A stretch of DNA of 64,000 bases. It comes from Rhizobium sp. 18055 (lineage in GTDB: Bacteria > Pseudomonadota > Alphaproteobacteria > Rhizobiales > Rhizobiaceae). Below the pieces are notes generated by a model. That model saw only the letters and a program-made list of their open reading frames with translations. It had not been told where the DNA came from and ran no database searches. Where the stretch lies: contig NZ_CACSKD010000009.1 in the NCBI RefSeq assembly GCF_902706285.1, positions 124,001-188,000 of the forward strand, in the 5' to 3' direction. Shown here piece by piece: positions 16,010 through 29,562 of this stretch. The translations under genes and the position numbers were made by a program. How positions within the stretch are numbered: the first letter of the stretch is position 1; each line of letters opens with the position of its first letter.

Positions 16010-17977
16010 TCAATTTTCGATAAAGAAAGCGACGGAGCGGGCTGGAACTTGCGCCTGGCCGTCGGTTTTTATGGTTCCCTTGGGTGTCAGCTGGCGCCAG
16101 TGCATGCCGCCCGGCAGCGAAAAGACCTGCTCAGCATGCGAGCGGTTGAAGAGCACTGCCAGCCGCACCTGCTTGCGTGTGCTGTTGTCCACCGATCTCA
16201 GGAGCATGCCGAGCGTGGCGAAATCGGGCGTCTCCCATTCGGACACGTTCATCGGCTGGCCCGCGGGCGAGATCCATTCGACGTCGCCGTCGCCCTTGAA
16301 GAAGCCGAACTGCGAGAAGACGCCGAAGCGCTTGCGCAGTGCCGAGACGAAGGCGGTATGGGCGATCAGTTCGTCGTCGAGGGCTGCCCAGTCGACCCAG
16401 GTGATGGCGTTGTCCTGGCAATAGGCGTTGTTGTTGCCGCGCTGGCTGCGGCCGGCCTCGTCGCCAGCCGTCAGCATCACCGTGCCGCGGGTGACGAACA
16501 GGGTGGAGAGCAGGGCTTGGATGTCGGCGCGACGCATGGCGATGATGTCGGGGTAGCGGGTGTCGCCCTCGACGCCGTTGTTCCACGAATGGTTCTCGTT
16601 GTGGCCGTCGCGGTTGTCCTCGCCGTTCGCCTCGTTGTGCTTTCCGTTGTAGGAGACGAGATCGTTCAGCGTGAAGCCGTCATGGGCGGCGAGGAAATTG
16701 ACGCTGCGGGTCTGGGTGGCACCGTTGCGTGAAAACAGGTCGGAAGATCCCGCCAGCGCCGAGGCCAGCGCGCCTGTCTTGTAGCCATCGCCGCGCCAGT
16801 AGCAGCGCAGGTCGTCGCGCACCCTGTCGTTCCATTCGAGGAAGGGGGCCGGGAAATTGCCGAGCTGGTAGCCGCCGGGGCCGATGTCCCAGGGTTCGGC
16901 GATCATGATGCGGTCGGCGAGCACGTCGTCGGCGAGCATTGCCGTCAGTGTCTCGCCGTTGCCTTCGAAGCCATTGGCAGTGCGGCCGATGATCGGGGCG
17001 AGGTCGAAGCGGAAGCCGTCGATGCCGGCACCAAGCACGAAATGGCGCAGGCTGTCGATGATCAGCTGCCTGACATAGGGGTGGTCGCAGGCGACCGTGT
17101 TGCCGGTGCCGGTGTCGTTGATCAGCTCGCCCGGGCGGTACTGGGCGTGGCGCAGCAGGCTGAGATTGTCGAGGCCGCGCATCGACAAGGTCGGGCCGAA
17201 GCGGTCGCTCTCGCCGGTGTGGTTGAAGACCAGGTCGAGAATGACGCCGATGCCTTCGGCGTGCAGCCTGGCCACCGTGTCGCGCAGTTCCGCCATGCCG
17301 CCGGGCACCAGCCGCGGATCAAGCGCCATCAAGGCGACGGGGTTGTAGCCCCAGCCATTGGTGAGGCCGAGCGGCGGCAAATGGCGTTCGTCGATCCAGG
17401 CAGTGATCGGCATCAGCTCGAGGGCGTCGACGCCGATGCGCTTCAGGTGGGCGATCACCGAGGGGTGGGCAAGCGCTGCCACCGTGCCGCGCTGGGCGTC
17501 CGGCACATCCGGATGCAGCATGGTGAAGGGCCTGACCGCGACCTCGTAGACAAAGCCGCCGGGCCGGAAGACCGGTTTCTGCGGTGTCACCTTGATGTCG
17601 CGGGTGACGATCGCCTTCGGAACCAGGTGCTGGGTGTCGGCGCCGAAGGTGGCGAGCAGCGGGTCGTATTGGAAGGGGCGGTCGAGCTCCCTCGCATAGG
17701 GATCGACCAGCAGCTTGGAGGGATCGAACCACAGGCCGTTGTCGGGGGCGTAGATGCCATCGGCGCGGTAGCCGTAGCGGGCGCCCTCTCTCAGGCCGTC
17801 GACGAAGAGGCGATGAACATGGTCATCGCCTCGTGTCATGGCCAGGCGGGTGAATTCCCGGTCGTCGGCATCGAACAGGCAGAGTTCGATCTGACCGGCA
17901 TGGTGAGACCAGACGGCGAAATCGACGCCTGTGTCGAAGATAACCGCTCCGCCTTGCCCCGATTGTTTCCCCGCCAT
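16010..17977 (-). CDS. glgX: Glycogen debranching enzyme GlgX
   Basis: 655-aa isoamylase-type alpha-1,6-glucosidase that removes the short branches left by glycogen phosphorylase. An N-terminal CBM48 domain (~10-110) is followed by the GH13 barrel. Catalytic residues are visible as Asp in GIDGFRFDLAPI, Glu in IMIAEPWDIGPGGYQ and Asp in FLAAHDGFTLNDLVSYN; the region VILDLVFNHTGESD is the first conserved GH13 motif. It is the last gene of the glg operon, starting 10 nt after pgm. Confidence 0.96.
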   Translation of the reverse strand: MAGKQSGQGGAVIFDTGVDFAVWSHHAGQIELCLFDADDREFTRLAMTRGDDHVHRLFVDGLREGARYGYRADGIYAPDNGLWFDPSKLLVDPYARELDRPFQYDPLLATFGADTQHLVPKAIVTRDIKVTPQKPVFRPGGFVYEVAVRPFTMLHPDVPDAQRGTVAALAHPSVIAHLKRIGVDALELMPITAWIDERHLPPLGLTNGWGYNPVALMALDPRLVPGGMAELRDTVARLHAEGIGVILDLVFNHTGESDRFGPTLSMRGLDNLSLLRHAQYRPGELINDTGTGNTVACDHPYVRQLIIDSLRHFVLGAGIDGFRFDLAPIIGRTANGFEGNGETLTAMLADDVLADRIMIAEPWDIGPGGYQLGNFPAPFLEWNDRVRDDLRCYWRGDGYKTGALASALAGSSDLFSRNGATQTRSVNFLAAHDGFTLNDLVSYNGKHNEANGEDNRDGHNENHSWNNGVEGDTRYPDIIAMRRADIQALLSTLFVTRGTVMLTAGDEAGRSQRGNNNAYCQDNAITWVDWAALDDELIAHTAFVSALRKRFGVFSQFGFFKGDGDVEWISPAGQPMNVSEWETPDFATLGMLLRSVDNSTRKQVRLAVLFNRSHAEQVFSLPGGMHWRQLTPKGTIKTDGQAQVPARSVAFFIEN

Positions 17978-17987
17978 GTCGCTCCGG

Positions 17988-19625
<1,638 letters not shown>

Positions 19626-21068
19626 TCACTTGCCTTTCGGGGCGAGGCTTGAATAGAGGGCAGCATAGCGCTCGGCGCTCTTCTCCCACGAAACATCCGA
19701 TTTCATGCCCTGCTTTTGCAATTGGGTCCAGACCTTTTGATCGGCATAGAGATGTAGCGCACGGCGGATTGCGTGCAACAGACCTGACGCGGTCACCGGA
19801 GAGAATTGTATCCCGGTTGCCACTTTGGCCGCAAGTGCGGCGTGATTGGCATCGATCACCGTATCGGCGAGGCCGCCGGTGTGGGCGACAACGGGCACGC
19901 AGCCGTAGCGCAGGCCATAAAGCTGGGTGAGGCCGCAGGGCTCGAAGCGGGATGGAATGATGATGGCGTCGCAACCGGCCTGCATCAGATGCGACATCGG
20001 CTCGTTGTAGCCGATCGAAATGCCGATGCGGCCGGGATGGCGGGCGGCGGCGGCCAGCAGCGATCCCTCGAGCGCCGGATCGCCGGAGCCGAGGATGGCA
20101 AGCTTGCCGCCCATGGCGACGATCTCGTCGGCGCAGCCAGCGATCAGGTCCATGCCCTTTTGCCAGGTCAGGCGGCTGATGATGCAGAAGATCGGGGCGC
20201 TGTCATTGTGCAGGCCGAAGAATTCGGAGATGGCGGCGCGGTTGGCGGCGCGGTTCTTCAGCGTTGCGCCGGTGTAGTGCGTCTGCAGCACCTGATCGGT
20301 CGCGGGGTTCCAGACTTCGTGGTCGATGCCATTGACGATGCCGTGCAACGCGTCGATGCGGCTCTCGATGACGCCTTCCAGCCCCATGCCGAATTCCGTG
20401 GTCAGGATTTCAGCGGCGTAGGAGGGGCTGACGGTGGTGATCGCGTGGGCTGTCTTCAGCCCGCCCTTGAGGAAGCCGATATTGCCGTAATATTCGATGG
20501 CTTCCACCGAAAAGGCGTGCGGCGGCAGGCGCAGGCCGGGGAAGATCGAGGCGCTGAACTGGCCCTGGAAGGCGATGTTGTGAATGGTCAGAACGCTCGG
20601 AACCTCCGGCGTCGGGTAGTAACGCATATAGACCGGCGTCATCGCCGCCTGCCAGTCATGGGCATGCACGACATCGGGGCGCCAGCCGGGCATCAGGCCG
20701 GCGGCAATCTCGGCACCGGCCAGCGACAGGGCGGCAAAGCGGCGCCAGTTGTCGACATAATCCTTGCCGGTGGGGTCGAGATAGGGGCCGCCGGCGCGGT
20801 CGTAATAGGCGGGGGCATCGAGCACGAGGATATCGAGACCCTCGTGGTGGACTTCCAGCACCGTCGCCGGCTCTCCCAGAAGATCATCGAACTGCAGCCG
20901 GACGACGGGATCCCTGATCGCCTTCATCACCGCGGGATAGCCGGGCATGAGGGTCTTGGTGTCGATGCCGAACGGTTTCAGCGCGATCGGCAGGGCGCCG
21001 GCCACATCGGCCAGGCCCCCTGTCTTTATCAATGGGAAGACTTCGGACGAAACCGAAAGAACTTTCAT
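19626..21068 (-). CDS. glgA: Glycogen synthase GlgA
   Basis: 480-aa GT5 glycosyltransferase that extends alpha-1,4-glucan from ADP-glucose. The N-terminal KTGGLADV (Lys15) binds ADP-glucose; the second Rossmann domain contains [13 protein letters not shown] and the catalytic-loop motif [18 protein letters not shown], followed by HTGGLADTV. Its start codon lies 3 nt after the glgC stop. Length and motifs fit a bacterial GlgA fully. Confidence 0.97.
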   Translation of the reverse strand: MKVLSVSSEVFPLIKTGGLADVAGALPIALKPFGIDTKTLMPGYPAVMKAIRDPVVRLQFDDLLGEPATVLEVHHEGLDILVLDAPAYYDRAGGPYLDPTGKDYVDNWRRFAALSLAGAEIAAGLMPGWRPDVVHAHDWQAAMTPVYMRYYPTPEVPSVLTIHNIAFQGQFSASIFPGLRLPPHAFSVEAIEYYGNIGFLKGGLKTAHAITTVSPSYAAEILTTEFGMGLEGVIESRIDALHGIVNGIDHEVWNPATDQVLQTHYTGATLKNRAANRAAISEFFGLHNDSAPIFCIISRLTWQKGMDLIAGCADEIVAMGGKLAILGSGDPALEGSLLAAAARHPGRIGISIGYNEPMSHLMQAGCDAIIIPSRFEPCGLTQLYGLRYGCVPVVAHTGGLADTVIDANHAALAAKVATGIQFSPVTASGLLHAIRRALHLYADQKVWTQLQKQGMKSDVSWEKSAERYAALYSSLAPKGK

Positions 21069-21071
21069 CTC

Positions 21072-22334
21072 TTACAAATCCAGCTTGTCGATCATCGGCT
21101 GCGTAATGAGGCAAATCCCGCCCTCCGAGCGGCGGAAGCGCTTGGCATCGAAGACCGGATCTTCGCCGACGACCAACCCTTCCGGAATGACGACGCCATG
21201 GTCGATCACCACGTTGCTGAGTTGCGCATGACGGCCGATCTTGACGCTCGGCAGCACGACCGCACTTTCCAGCTTGGAATAGGAGTTGGCGCGCACACCG
21301 GTGAACAGCAGGCTGTTGTTGAGGGTCGCACCGGAGATGATGCAATCGCCTGCCACGACCGATGAGGTGGCCGAACCGCGGCGGTTCTCGTCGTCATGGA
21401 CGAATTTTGCCGGCGGCGAGATCTCGGCATAGGTCCAGATCGGCCAGGACTTGTCGTAGATGTCGAGTTCGGGAACGATCGCCGTGAGGTCGATATTGGC
21501 CTGCCAGTAGGCATCGATGGTGCCGACGTCGCGCCAGTAGGGCTCGCGCTCGAAGTCGGAGCGGACGCAGGAATTGGCGAAGCGGTGGGCGACGGCCTTC
21601 CCGTTCTTGACGATGTAGGGGATGATGTCCTTGCCGAAGTCGCGGCTGGAATTGGGGTCGGCGGCGTCGCGGCGCAGCGCCTCGATCAGGAACTTGGTGT
21701 GGAAGACGTAGATGCCCATCGAGGCGAAAGAGCTTTCGGGCTTGCCGGGGATCGCCGGCGGATCGGCGGGCTTTTCGACGAAATCGATGATGCGGTCGTT
21801 CTCGTCGACATGCACGACGCCGAAGCCGACGGCTTCCATGCGCGGCACTTCGAGGCAGCCGATGGTGACGTCTGCGCCTGAATCGACATGCTGCTGCAGC
21901 ATGTATTCGTAGTCCATCTTGTAGATATGGTCGCCGGCGAGGATGACCATGTATTCGACGCCGTAATCCTGAATGATGTCGATGTTCTGGAAGACCGCGT
22001 CGGCCGTGCCTTCATACCATTGCGTTTCGGAAACGCGCTGGGAGGCCGGCAGAATGTCGAAGCTCTCGTTTCGCTCGGGGCGGAAGAAGTTCCAGCCGCG
22101 CTGCATGTGGCGGATCAGCGAGTGCGCCTTGTACTGGGTGGCGACGCCGATGCGGCGGATGCCGGAATTGAGCGCGTTCGACAGCGCGAAATCGATGATG
22201 CGCGACTTGCCGCCGAAATAGACCGCAGGTTTTGCGCGTCGGTCGGTAAGTTCCTTCAGACGGCTTCCCCGGCCGCCGGCAAGAACGTAGGCCATTGCAT
22301 CGCGGGCAAGTGGCTGAATGCGTTTTTCTACCAT
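21072..22334 (-). CDS. glgC: Glucose-1-phosphate adenylyltransferase (ADP-glucose pyrophosphorylase) GlgC
   Basis: 420-aa enzyme making ADP-glucose from ATP and glucose 1-phosphate, the regulated step of glycogen synthesis. The N-terminal nucleotidyltransferase domain has [20 protein letters not shown], the catalytic [12 protein letters not shown] and the sugar-phosphate motif VEKPADPP; the C-terminal part is a left-handed beta-helix ([19 protein letters not shown]) used for oligomerisation and allostery. ATG 22334 is chosen because GGAGGAAG lies 5 nt upstream and it gives the usual 420-residue protein; an in-frame start 24 nt earlier overlaps glgB. Located 20 nt after glgB. Confidence 0.97.
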   Translation of the reverse strand: MVEKRIQPLARDAMAYVLAGGRGSRLKELTDRRAKPAVYFGGKSRIIDFALSNALNSGIRRIGVATQYKAHSLIRHMQRGWNFFRPERNESFDILPASQRVSETQWYEGTADAVFQNIDIIQDYGVEYMVILAGDHIYKMDYEYMLQQHVDSGADVTIGCLEVPRMEAVGFGVVHVDENDRIIDFVEKPADPPAIPGKPESSFASMGIYVFHTKFLIEALRRDAADPNSSRDFGKDIIPYIVKNGKAVAHRFANSCVRSDFEREPYWRDVGTIDAYWQANIDLTAIVPELDIYDKSWPIWTYAEISPPAKFVHDDENRRGSATSSVVAGDCIISGATLNNSLLFTGVRANSYSKLESAVVLPSVKIGRHAQLSNVVIDHGVVIPEGLVVGEDPVFDAKRFRRSEGGICLITQPMIDKLDL

Positions 22335-22354
22335 TATCTTCCTCCCACCAGTCT

Positions 22355-24558
<2,204 letters not shown>

Positions 24559-24562
<4 letters not shown>

Positions 24563-27021
24563 CCGGCTCTCCAAATTTCTTTCGCGTATTGCCTGATCGT
24601 GCGGTCCGACGAGAACCAGCCCATGCGGGCGGTGTTGTGGATGGTCTTCTCGTTCCACGCGGTCTTGTCGTTCCAGAGTTCGTCGACCTCGCGCTGGGCC
24701 TGGGCATAGGCGTCGAAATCGGCGGCGACCATGAACCAGTCGTGGGCGTAGATGCCGTCGATCAGCTCGGAATATCGGTTGCGATCGTCAGGGGAGAAGA
24801 CGCCCGAGCTGATCGCCGACAGCGCCTGCGACAGTTCGCGGGAGGCCTCGATGATGGCGCGCGGATTGTGGCCTTCGGAGCGCAGGTTGGCGACCTCGTC
24901 GGCGCGCAGGCCGAAGATCTTGATGTTGTCGTCGCCGACATTGTCGCGCATCTCGACATTGGCGCCATCGAGCGTGCCGATGGTCAGCGCGCCGTTGAGG
25001 CCGAACTTCATGTTGCCGGTGCCGGATGCTTCCATGCCGGCCGTCGAGATCTGTTCGGAAAGATCGGCTGCGGGCACCATGACTTCGGCGAGCGTGACGT
25101 TGTAGTTCGGCACGAACACCACCTTGAGCAAGCCGCGCACGGCCGGGTCGTTGTTGATGGTGCGGGCGACGTCGTTGATCAGCTTGATGATCAGCTTGGC
25201 GTTGTGATAGCTCGGCGCCGCCTTGCCGGCGAACAGCTTGACCCGCGGCACCCAGTCGAGCTCGGGATGCGAGCGGATCTGGTCGTAGAGGGCGACGGCC
25301 TCGATGACGTTGAGGAGCTGGCGCTTGTATTCGTGGATGCGCTTGATCTGGATGTCGAACATCGCCGACGGATCGATCTTCACGCCCATGCGGGCGGCTA
25401 CGAGATTGGCAAGTGCCACCTTGTTGGTGCGCTTCACCGCGGCAAACTTCTCCTGGAAGCTTGCATCGGTGGCGAACTTGTCGAGCGGCGTCAGCTTTTC
25501 GGCATCGTCGAGGAAGTCGTCGCCGATCGCCTCGCGGATCAGCCCGGTCAGGCCCGGGTTGCACTGCTGCAGCCAGCGGCGCGGGGTGATGCCGTTGGTC
25601 TTGTTGTTGATGCGATCAGGGTAGAGCTTGTGCAGATCGGCGAAGACGGTGATCTTCATCAGATCGGTGTGGAGCGCCGAGACGCCGTTGATCGAATGCG
25701 AGCCGACGAAGGCAAGGTTGCCCATGCGCACGCGGCGATTGCCGCTTTCCTCGATCAGCGAGATCGAGCGGATTTCGGTCTCGGAGAAGTTCTTGGTCTT
25801 GCGGGCTTCGAGCAGCACCTTGGCGTTGATCGCGTAGATGATCTGCATGTGGCGCGGCAGCAGGCGCTCGAACAGCGGCACCGGCCAGCTTTCCAGCGCT
25901 TCGGGCAGAAGCGTGTGGTTGGTGTAGGCGATGGTGCCGCGGGTGATGTCCCAGGCCTGGTCGAACTCCAGCCCGTGCACGTCGCAGAGCAGGCGGATCA
26001 GCTCGCAGATGGAGACGGCCGGGTGGGTGTCGTTCAGCTGGATCGCCACCTTGTCGGGCAGCGAGGTGAAGTCGTCATACTGCTGCAGGTGGCGGCGCAG
26101 GATGTCCTGCAGCGAGGCCGACGAGAAGAAGAACTCCTGGCGCAGGCGCAGTTCCTGGCCGGCGGGGGTGCCGTCGGCCGGATAAAGAACGCGGGTCAGG
26201 CTTTCGGCCTTGTTGCTTTCGCGCAGGGCGCCGATGTGGTCGCCGGCGTTGAAGGCATCGAGCAGGATCGGGTCGATCGGCTGGGCCGACCAGAGGCGCA
26301 GCGTGTTGACGCGCTTGCCGCGCCAGCCGACGACAGGGGTGTCGAAGGCGGCGGCGATGACGCGCTCGGCCGGCTTCCAGACATAGCGCGGATCGCCATC
26401 GGCATCGCTGGCGACATCGACGGTGCCGCCGAAGCCGATTTCATAGGCGCTTTCGCGGCGTTCGAATTCCCACGGATTGCCGTGAGCGAGCCAGCTTTCC
26501 GGCAGCTCGACCTGCCAGCCGTCTGCCATCTGCTGGCGGAACAGGCCGTGGACATAGCGGATGCCGTAGCCATAGGCGGGAACGTCGACGGTTGCCATCG
26601 ATTCCATGAAACAGGCGGCGAGACGGCCGAGGCCGCCATTGCCCAGCGCTGCGTCAGGCTCGAGGCCGGAGATCACGGCGACATCGACGCCGAGCGAAGC
26701 GAGCGCGTCGCGAACTTCTTCCATCAGGCCGAGGTTCGAAACGGCATCGCGCATCAGGCGGCCGATGAGGAATTCGAGGGACAGGTAGTAAACGCGCTTG
26801 GCGCCGGTCGAGTAGACCTTGCGGGTGGATTCCATCCAGTTGTCGATGATGCGGTCGCGCACCACGAGGATGGTGGCGGTCAGCCAGTCATGCGGCTTGG
26901 CAACCTTGGCATCCTTGCCGATGCGGTAGGTCAGGCGCTCGATAATTTCTTCTGCGAGGATTTCCGGCTTGGAACTGCGCGGTGCGGGAGAGGGGATGGT
27001 GGGCTTCGAAACGGTTGTCAT
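24559..27021 (-). CDS. glgP: Glycogen phosphorylase GlgP
   Basis: 820-aa GT35 phosphorylase releasing glucose 1-phosphate from glycogen chain ends. The pyridoxal-phosphate lysine lies in EASGTGNMKFGLNGALTIGTLDGANVE, which is fully conserved; QLNDTHPAVSICELIRLL and KTNGITPRRWL are further family blocks. First gene of glgP-glgB-glgC-glgA-pgm-glgX, overlapping glgB by 4 nt. Having synthesis and breakdown enzymes in one transcript implies control mainly at enzyme level. The promoter should lie within 27022-27270; one weak EcfG-type match there is described separately. Confidence 0.97.
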
Positions 27022-27237
27022 CGTCAGTGCTCGCCAATTCTGTTTTGGTTTCAGTATGTTATCGGTACTTCAATCGATTTACTCACGCACTAGCCGTGCA
27101 GTTTATGCACCGTTACTACGCAGTTGCAACAAGGGAAAATCAGCAAACGAAAAAATTGACGAGGGCGGGTGGGTCATGCGTGAAAGAACTTGATTTCAAT
27201 CGCCTTTCTGAGTTTGATAGATGGGGTTTTCAGAACA

Positions 27238-27264
27238 ACGAAAAGCCGCTCCGGTTTGTTCCGG
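27238..27264 (-). promoter_or_regulatory. Weak candidate EcfG-type promoter upstream of glgP
   Basis: On the minus strand GGAAC and CGTT are separated by 17 nt, within the allowed spacer, and point toward glgP about 215 nt downstream. The match overlaps the terminator hairpin of the neighbouring gene, so its bases are also explained by that structure; it may be coincidental. Confidence 0.25.
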
Positions 27265-27277
27265 GGCGGCTTTTTTT
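27241..27277 (-). terminator. Strong hairpin terminator (bidirectional potential)
   Basis: GCCGCTCCGG pairs with CCGGGGCGGC (10 bp) around a 6-nt loop. Seven T residues follow on the plus strand and four on the minus strand. The gene it serves is the TadG-like gene on the minus strand, ending 25 nt away; no plus-strand gene leads into it. Confidence 0.85.
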
Positions 27278-27301
27278 GTTCGGTGAAATGGGGTGTTCGG
27301 C

Positions 27302-28501
27302 TCAGTTTGTCAGGCGGGTTATGGCCTGAGTTGCCGTCTGGGCGATGCTGTCGAAGTCGTCGATCAGGTTTTCCATCGTCTCGGCTTCAAAATAGTTGCT
27401 TGTGGAAGAGGCGCAGTATTTCAGCAGGCTCTTGCCCTTGTCCGGAGCCATGAAGGCGACCGTGAAAATGGTGACATTTGCCGTTTTTGCCGCGTCGCAG
27501 GCTGCACGGACGTTTGCGTCTTTTGCGCTGTTCCACTCGCTGCTGTTGCCGGTCATTTCACCGTCGGTCATCAGCACGATATAGCGATCGGCGTTGGTAT
27601 TGCCCTTGTTGGCGTGCTGGACGCTTTCCGTGTCCTTGCCGTCGCTGGTCTTCTTGATGGCGGTCGTGGCCTGCTGCATCGGCTCGGTGGCATCCGTGCC
27701 ACCGCTGGCAGAAAGCGTGCTGACGTAACTCCTGCTGGCGGACGTGCCCCAGTCCATGGCGCTGACGCTTTTGATCTTGTCGCTATTGTCGCGCAGAAGG
27801 CCATTGGCATAGGACATGACGCCGGTACGCACCAGAACGTGCGTCGGGTCGGCAGTGTCCAGAGCATCGAAAAGCTTGGCGGCGGCCGCCTTGAGGGCGT
27901 CCATCTTGATCACGTAGGTCTTGCACTTTGTGGTGCTGTTTTTCTTGTAGACCGAGCACGTGGTGGTGTCGTAGGCCATTGAGCCGGACTGGTCGAGGAG
28001 GAGTTCCATCGACAGTGCGCTCTTGGTCTGGTCTGTGCCGCTGGCGGTCTTGCTCAGCGCTGCGACATTGGTTGCCTTGAAACCGGCAACTTGTGCCAGG
28101 CCACTCAATTGTAGGCTGTAATTGGCGGAGACGCTGACGTTATAGCTTGTTGCGGTGGAGGATGTTGTCTTCGTCGCTGTCACCGTTGTCGCATTTTTAA
28201 CTGCGGTGGTGTCGCTCATGTAATTGGCCATCTGGCCGCCAACGAAATCCTTGGCATAGGCAGATGCACCAGTCGTGTCGATCTTTCCGGCAGCCAAGGC
28301 CGATGCCGTAGCGAGAGCTGCAGAATCTGCGGCATCCTGCAGTTGGCGCTGCGACATGGTTGCGTTGGTAATATCGATCGCGAGGCTTGCCGCGCCGATG
28401 CTGACCGGAAGCAGGATAGCGGTCATCATCGCGAAATTGCCGCCGCGATCATGCCAAAGTGCCGAAATGCTGTTTTTAATAGAATGCAAGGTGCTCATCA
28501 T
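27302..28501 (-). CDS. TadG-like pilus/surface protein with von Willebrand A domain
   Basis: 399-aa protein with one N-terminal membrane segment (GGNFAMMTAILLPVSIGAASLAIDI, ~20-44) inside a TadE/TadG-type N-terminus (ATMSQRQLQDAADSAALATASALA). A von Willebrand A domain follows from ~170, with the MIDAS motif DQSGSM and the later VLMTDGEMTGNS. TadG helps assemble or display Flp pili and may act as an adhesin, facing the periplasm or outside. The protein is very rich in Ser, Thr, Lys and Ala, unlike neighbouring enzymes. No other tad genes are nearby. ATG 28501 is chosen, with AGG 5-6 nt upstream, over GTG 28507. Confidence 0.85.
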   Translation of the reverse strand: MMSTLHSIKNSISALWHDRGGNFAMMTAILLPVSIGAASLAIDITNATMSQRQLQDAADSAALATASALAAGKIDTTGASAYAKDFVGGQMANYMSDTTAVKNATTVTATKTTSSTATSYNVSVSANYSLQLSGLAQVAGFKATNVAALSKTASGTDQTKSALSMELLLDQSGSMAYDTTTCSVYKKNSTTKCKTYVIKMDALKAAAAKLFDALDTADPTHVLVRTGVMSYANGLLRDNSDKIKSVSAMDWGTSASRSYVSTLSASGGTDATEPMQQATTAIKKTSDGKDTESVQHANKGNTNADRYIVLMTDGEMTGNSSEWNSAKDANVRAACDAAKTANVTIFTVAFMAPDKGKSLLKYCASSTSNYFEAETMENLIDDFDSIAQTATQAITRLTN

Positions 28502-28677
28502 GTTCACCTGAGTGGTTGCCCCAAATAATGACGCTATTCATGAGCCACATGTATTGAGGTTGCACTTACGCATTCGTTACAAATCTAGCGAATTGTCGCT
28601 TTACAGCGCGAATCTGCGCCTGAAACCGTGACCATTTCTGGTGAACCCCATGTTTTTGGGTCTGGAGCGGCGCTGTC

Positions 28678-29562
28678 TTACTTCAGCGGGATGACATCGA
28701 CCGCCTGCACGGCGCGCTGGCCGCCATAGCTCTTCAGCACGCCGATCACAGGGGCGACGTCGGAATAATCACGGCCATAGGCGACGACGATGTGGTCGGT
28801 GCCAGCCGGGATGTTGTTGGTCGGGTCGAGCTCCACCCAGCCGGTGGTCTCGCCGCACCAGACACGGACCCAGGCATGCATGGCGTCGGCGCCTTCGAGC
28901 CGCTCCTTGCCCGGTGGCGGTAAGGTGCGCAGGAAGCCGGAGACGTAGCCTGCGGGAATGCCGAGGCTGCGCAGCGCCAGGATCATCACATGCGAAAAGT
29001 CCTGGCAGACGCCGCGCTTCAGCTTGAAGGCCTCCAGCGGAGTGGTGTCGACCGATGTCGCCTCGGCATCGTATTTGAAGTCCTTGTGGATCGCGGCGCA
29101 CAGCGCCGTGGCGATCTGCAGCACGGTCAGCGTCGGCTTGGCGCTCCCCCGGGCATAGTCCGAGATGGCAGGGGTTTCGCTCAGCCGCGGGCTGTTGCCG
29201 AGGAAATGATGCGGCGACTGCGGCTTCAGCGACCAGACGCCGGACAGTATATCGGGCAGATCGGCCAGAAATGGCGAGAAATCGGCGCTGATCGAATGGC
29301 TCTCGACCTGAACGCGGGCGTGCATGCGGATATCGAGCTTTTCGTGGTGGGCGCGGACCATGAAGGCGGTGGCGGGGTGCTCGAAGAAATCGACGAAATT
29401 CGATTGTTCGTCGGGCGTCGGCGAAACCTTGATCGAGCCCGCGATCAGGCGCTGGCGATCCGGCAGCGACAGCGGCATCAGCCGCATGATGTGGCGGGCA
29501 CCCGACGCCGGTGAATCGTAGATATAGCCCATGTGCATCGACAGATCGTAAAGCACAGGCAT
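28678..29562 (-). CDS. Transglutaminase-like cysteine protease/transferase
   Basis: 294-aa cytoplasmic protein with the bacterial transglutaminase N-terminal region (LYDLSMHMGYIYDSPASGARHIMRLMP) and a transglutaminase core: catalytic Cys in LKRGVCQDFSHVMI (~170), His in DAMHAWVRVWC (~215) and Asp in WVELDPTNN. Its ATG shares a base with the stop of the ATP-grasp gene (TGATG), so the two are translationally coupled. In such clusters these enzymes are predicted to cleave or exchange amide bonds made by the ATP-grasp partner. No substrate is known. Confidence 0.92.
   Translation of the reverse strand: MPVLYDLSMHMGYIYDSPASGARHIMRLMPLSLPDRQRLIAGSIKVSPTPDEQSNFVDFFEHPATAFMVRAHHEKLDIRMHARVQVESHSISADFSPFLADLPDILSGVWSLKPQSPHHFLGNSPRLSETPAISDYARGSAKPTLTVLQIATALCAAIHKDFKYDAEATSVDTTPLEAFKLKRGVCQDFSHVMILALRSLGIPAGYVSGFLRTLPPPGKERLEGADAMHAWVRVWCGETTGWVELDPTNNIPAGTDHIVVAYGRDYSDVAPVIGVLKSYGGQRAVQAVDVIPLK

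Noticed and set aside
24589-27093. 834-codon plus-strand frame opposite glgP
   Set aside because: Antisense shadow of a fully recognisable glycogen phosphorylase.
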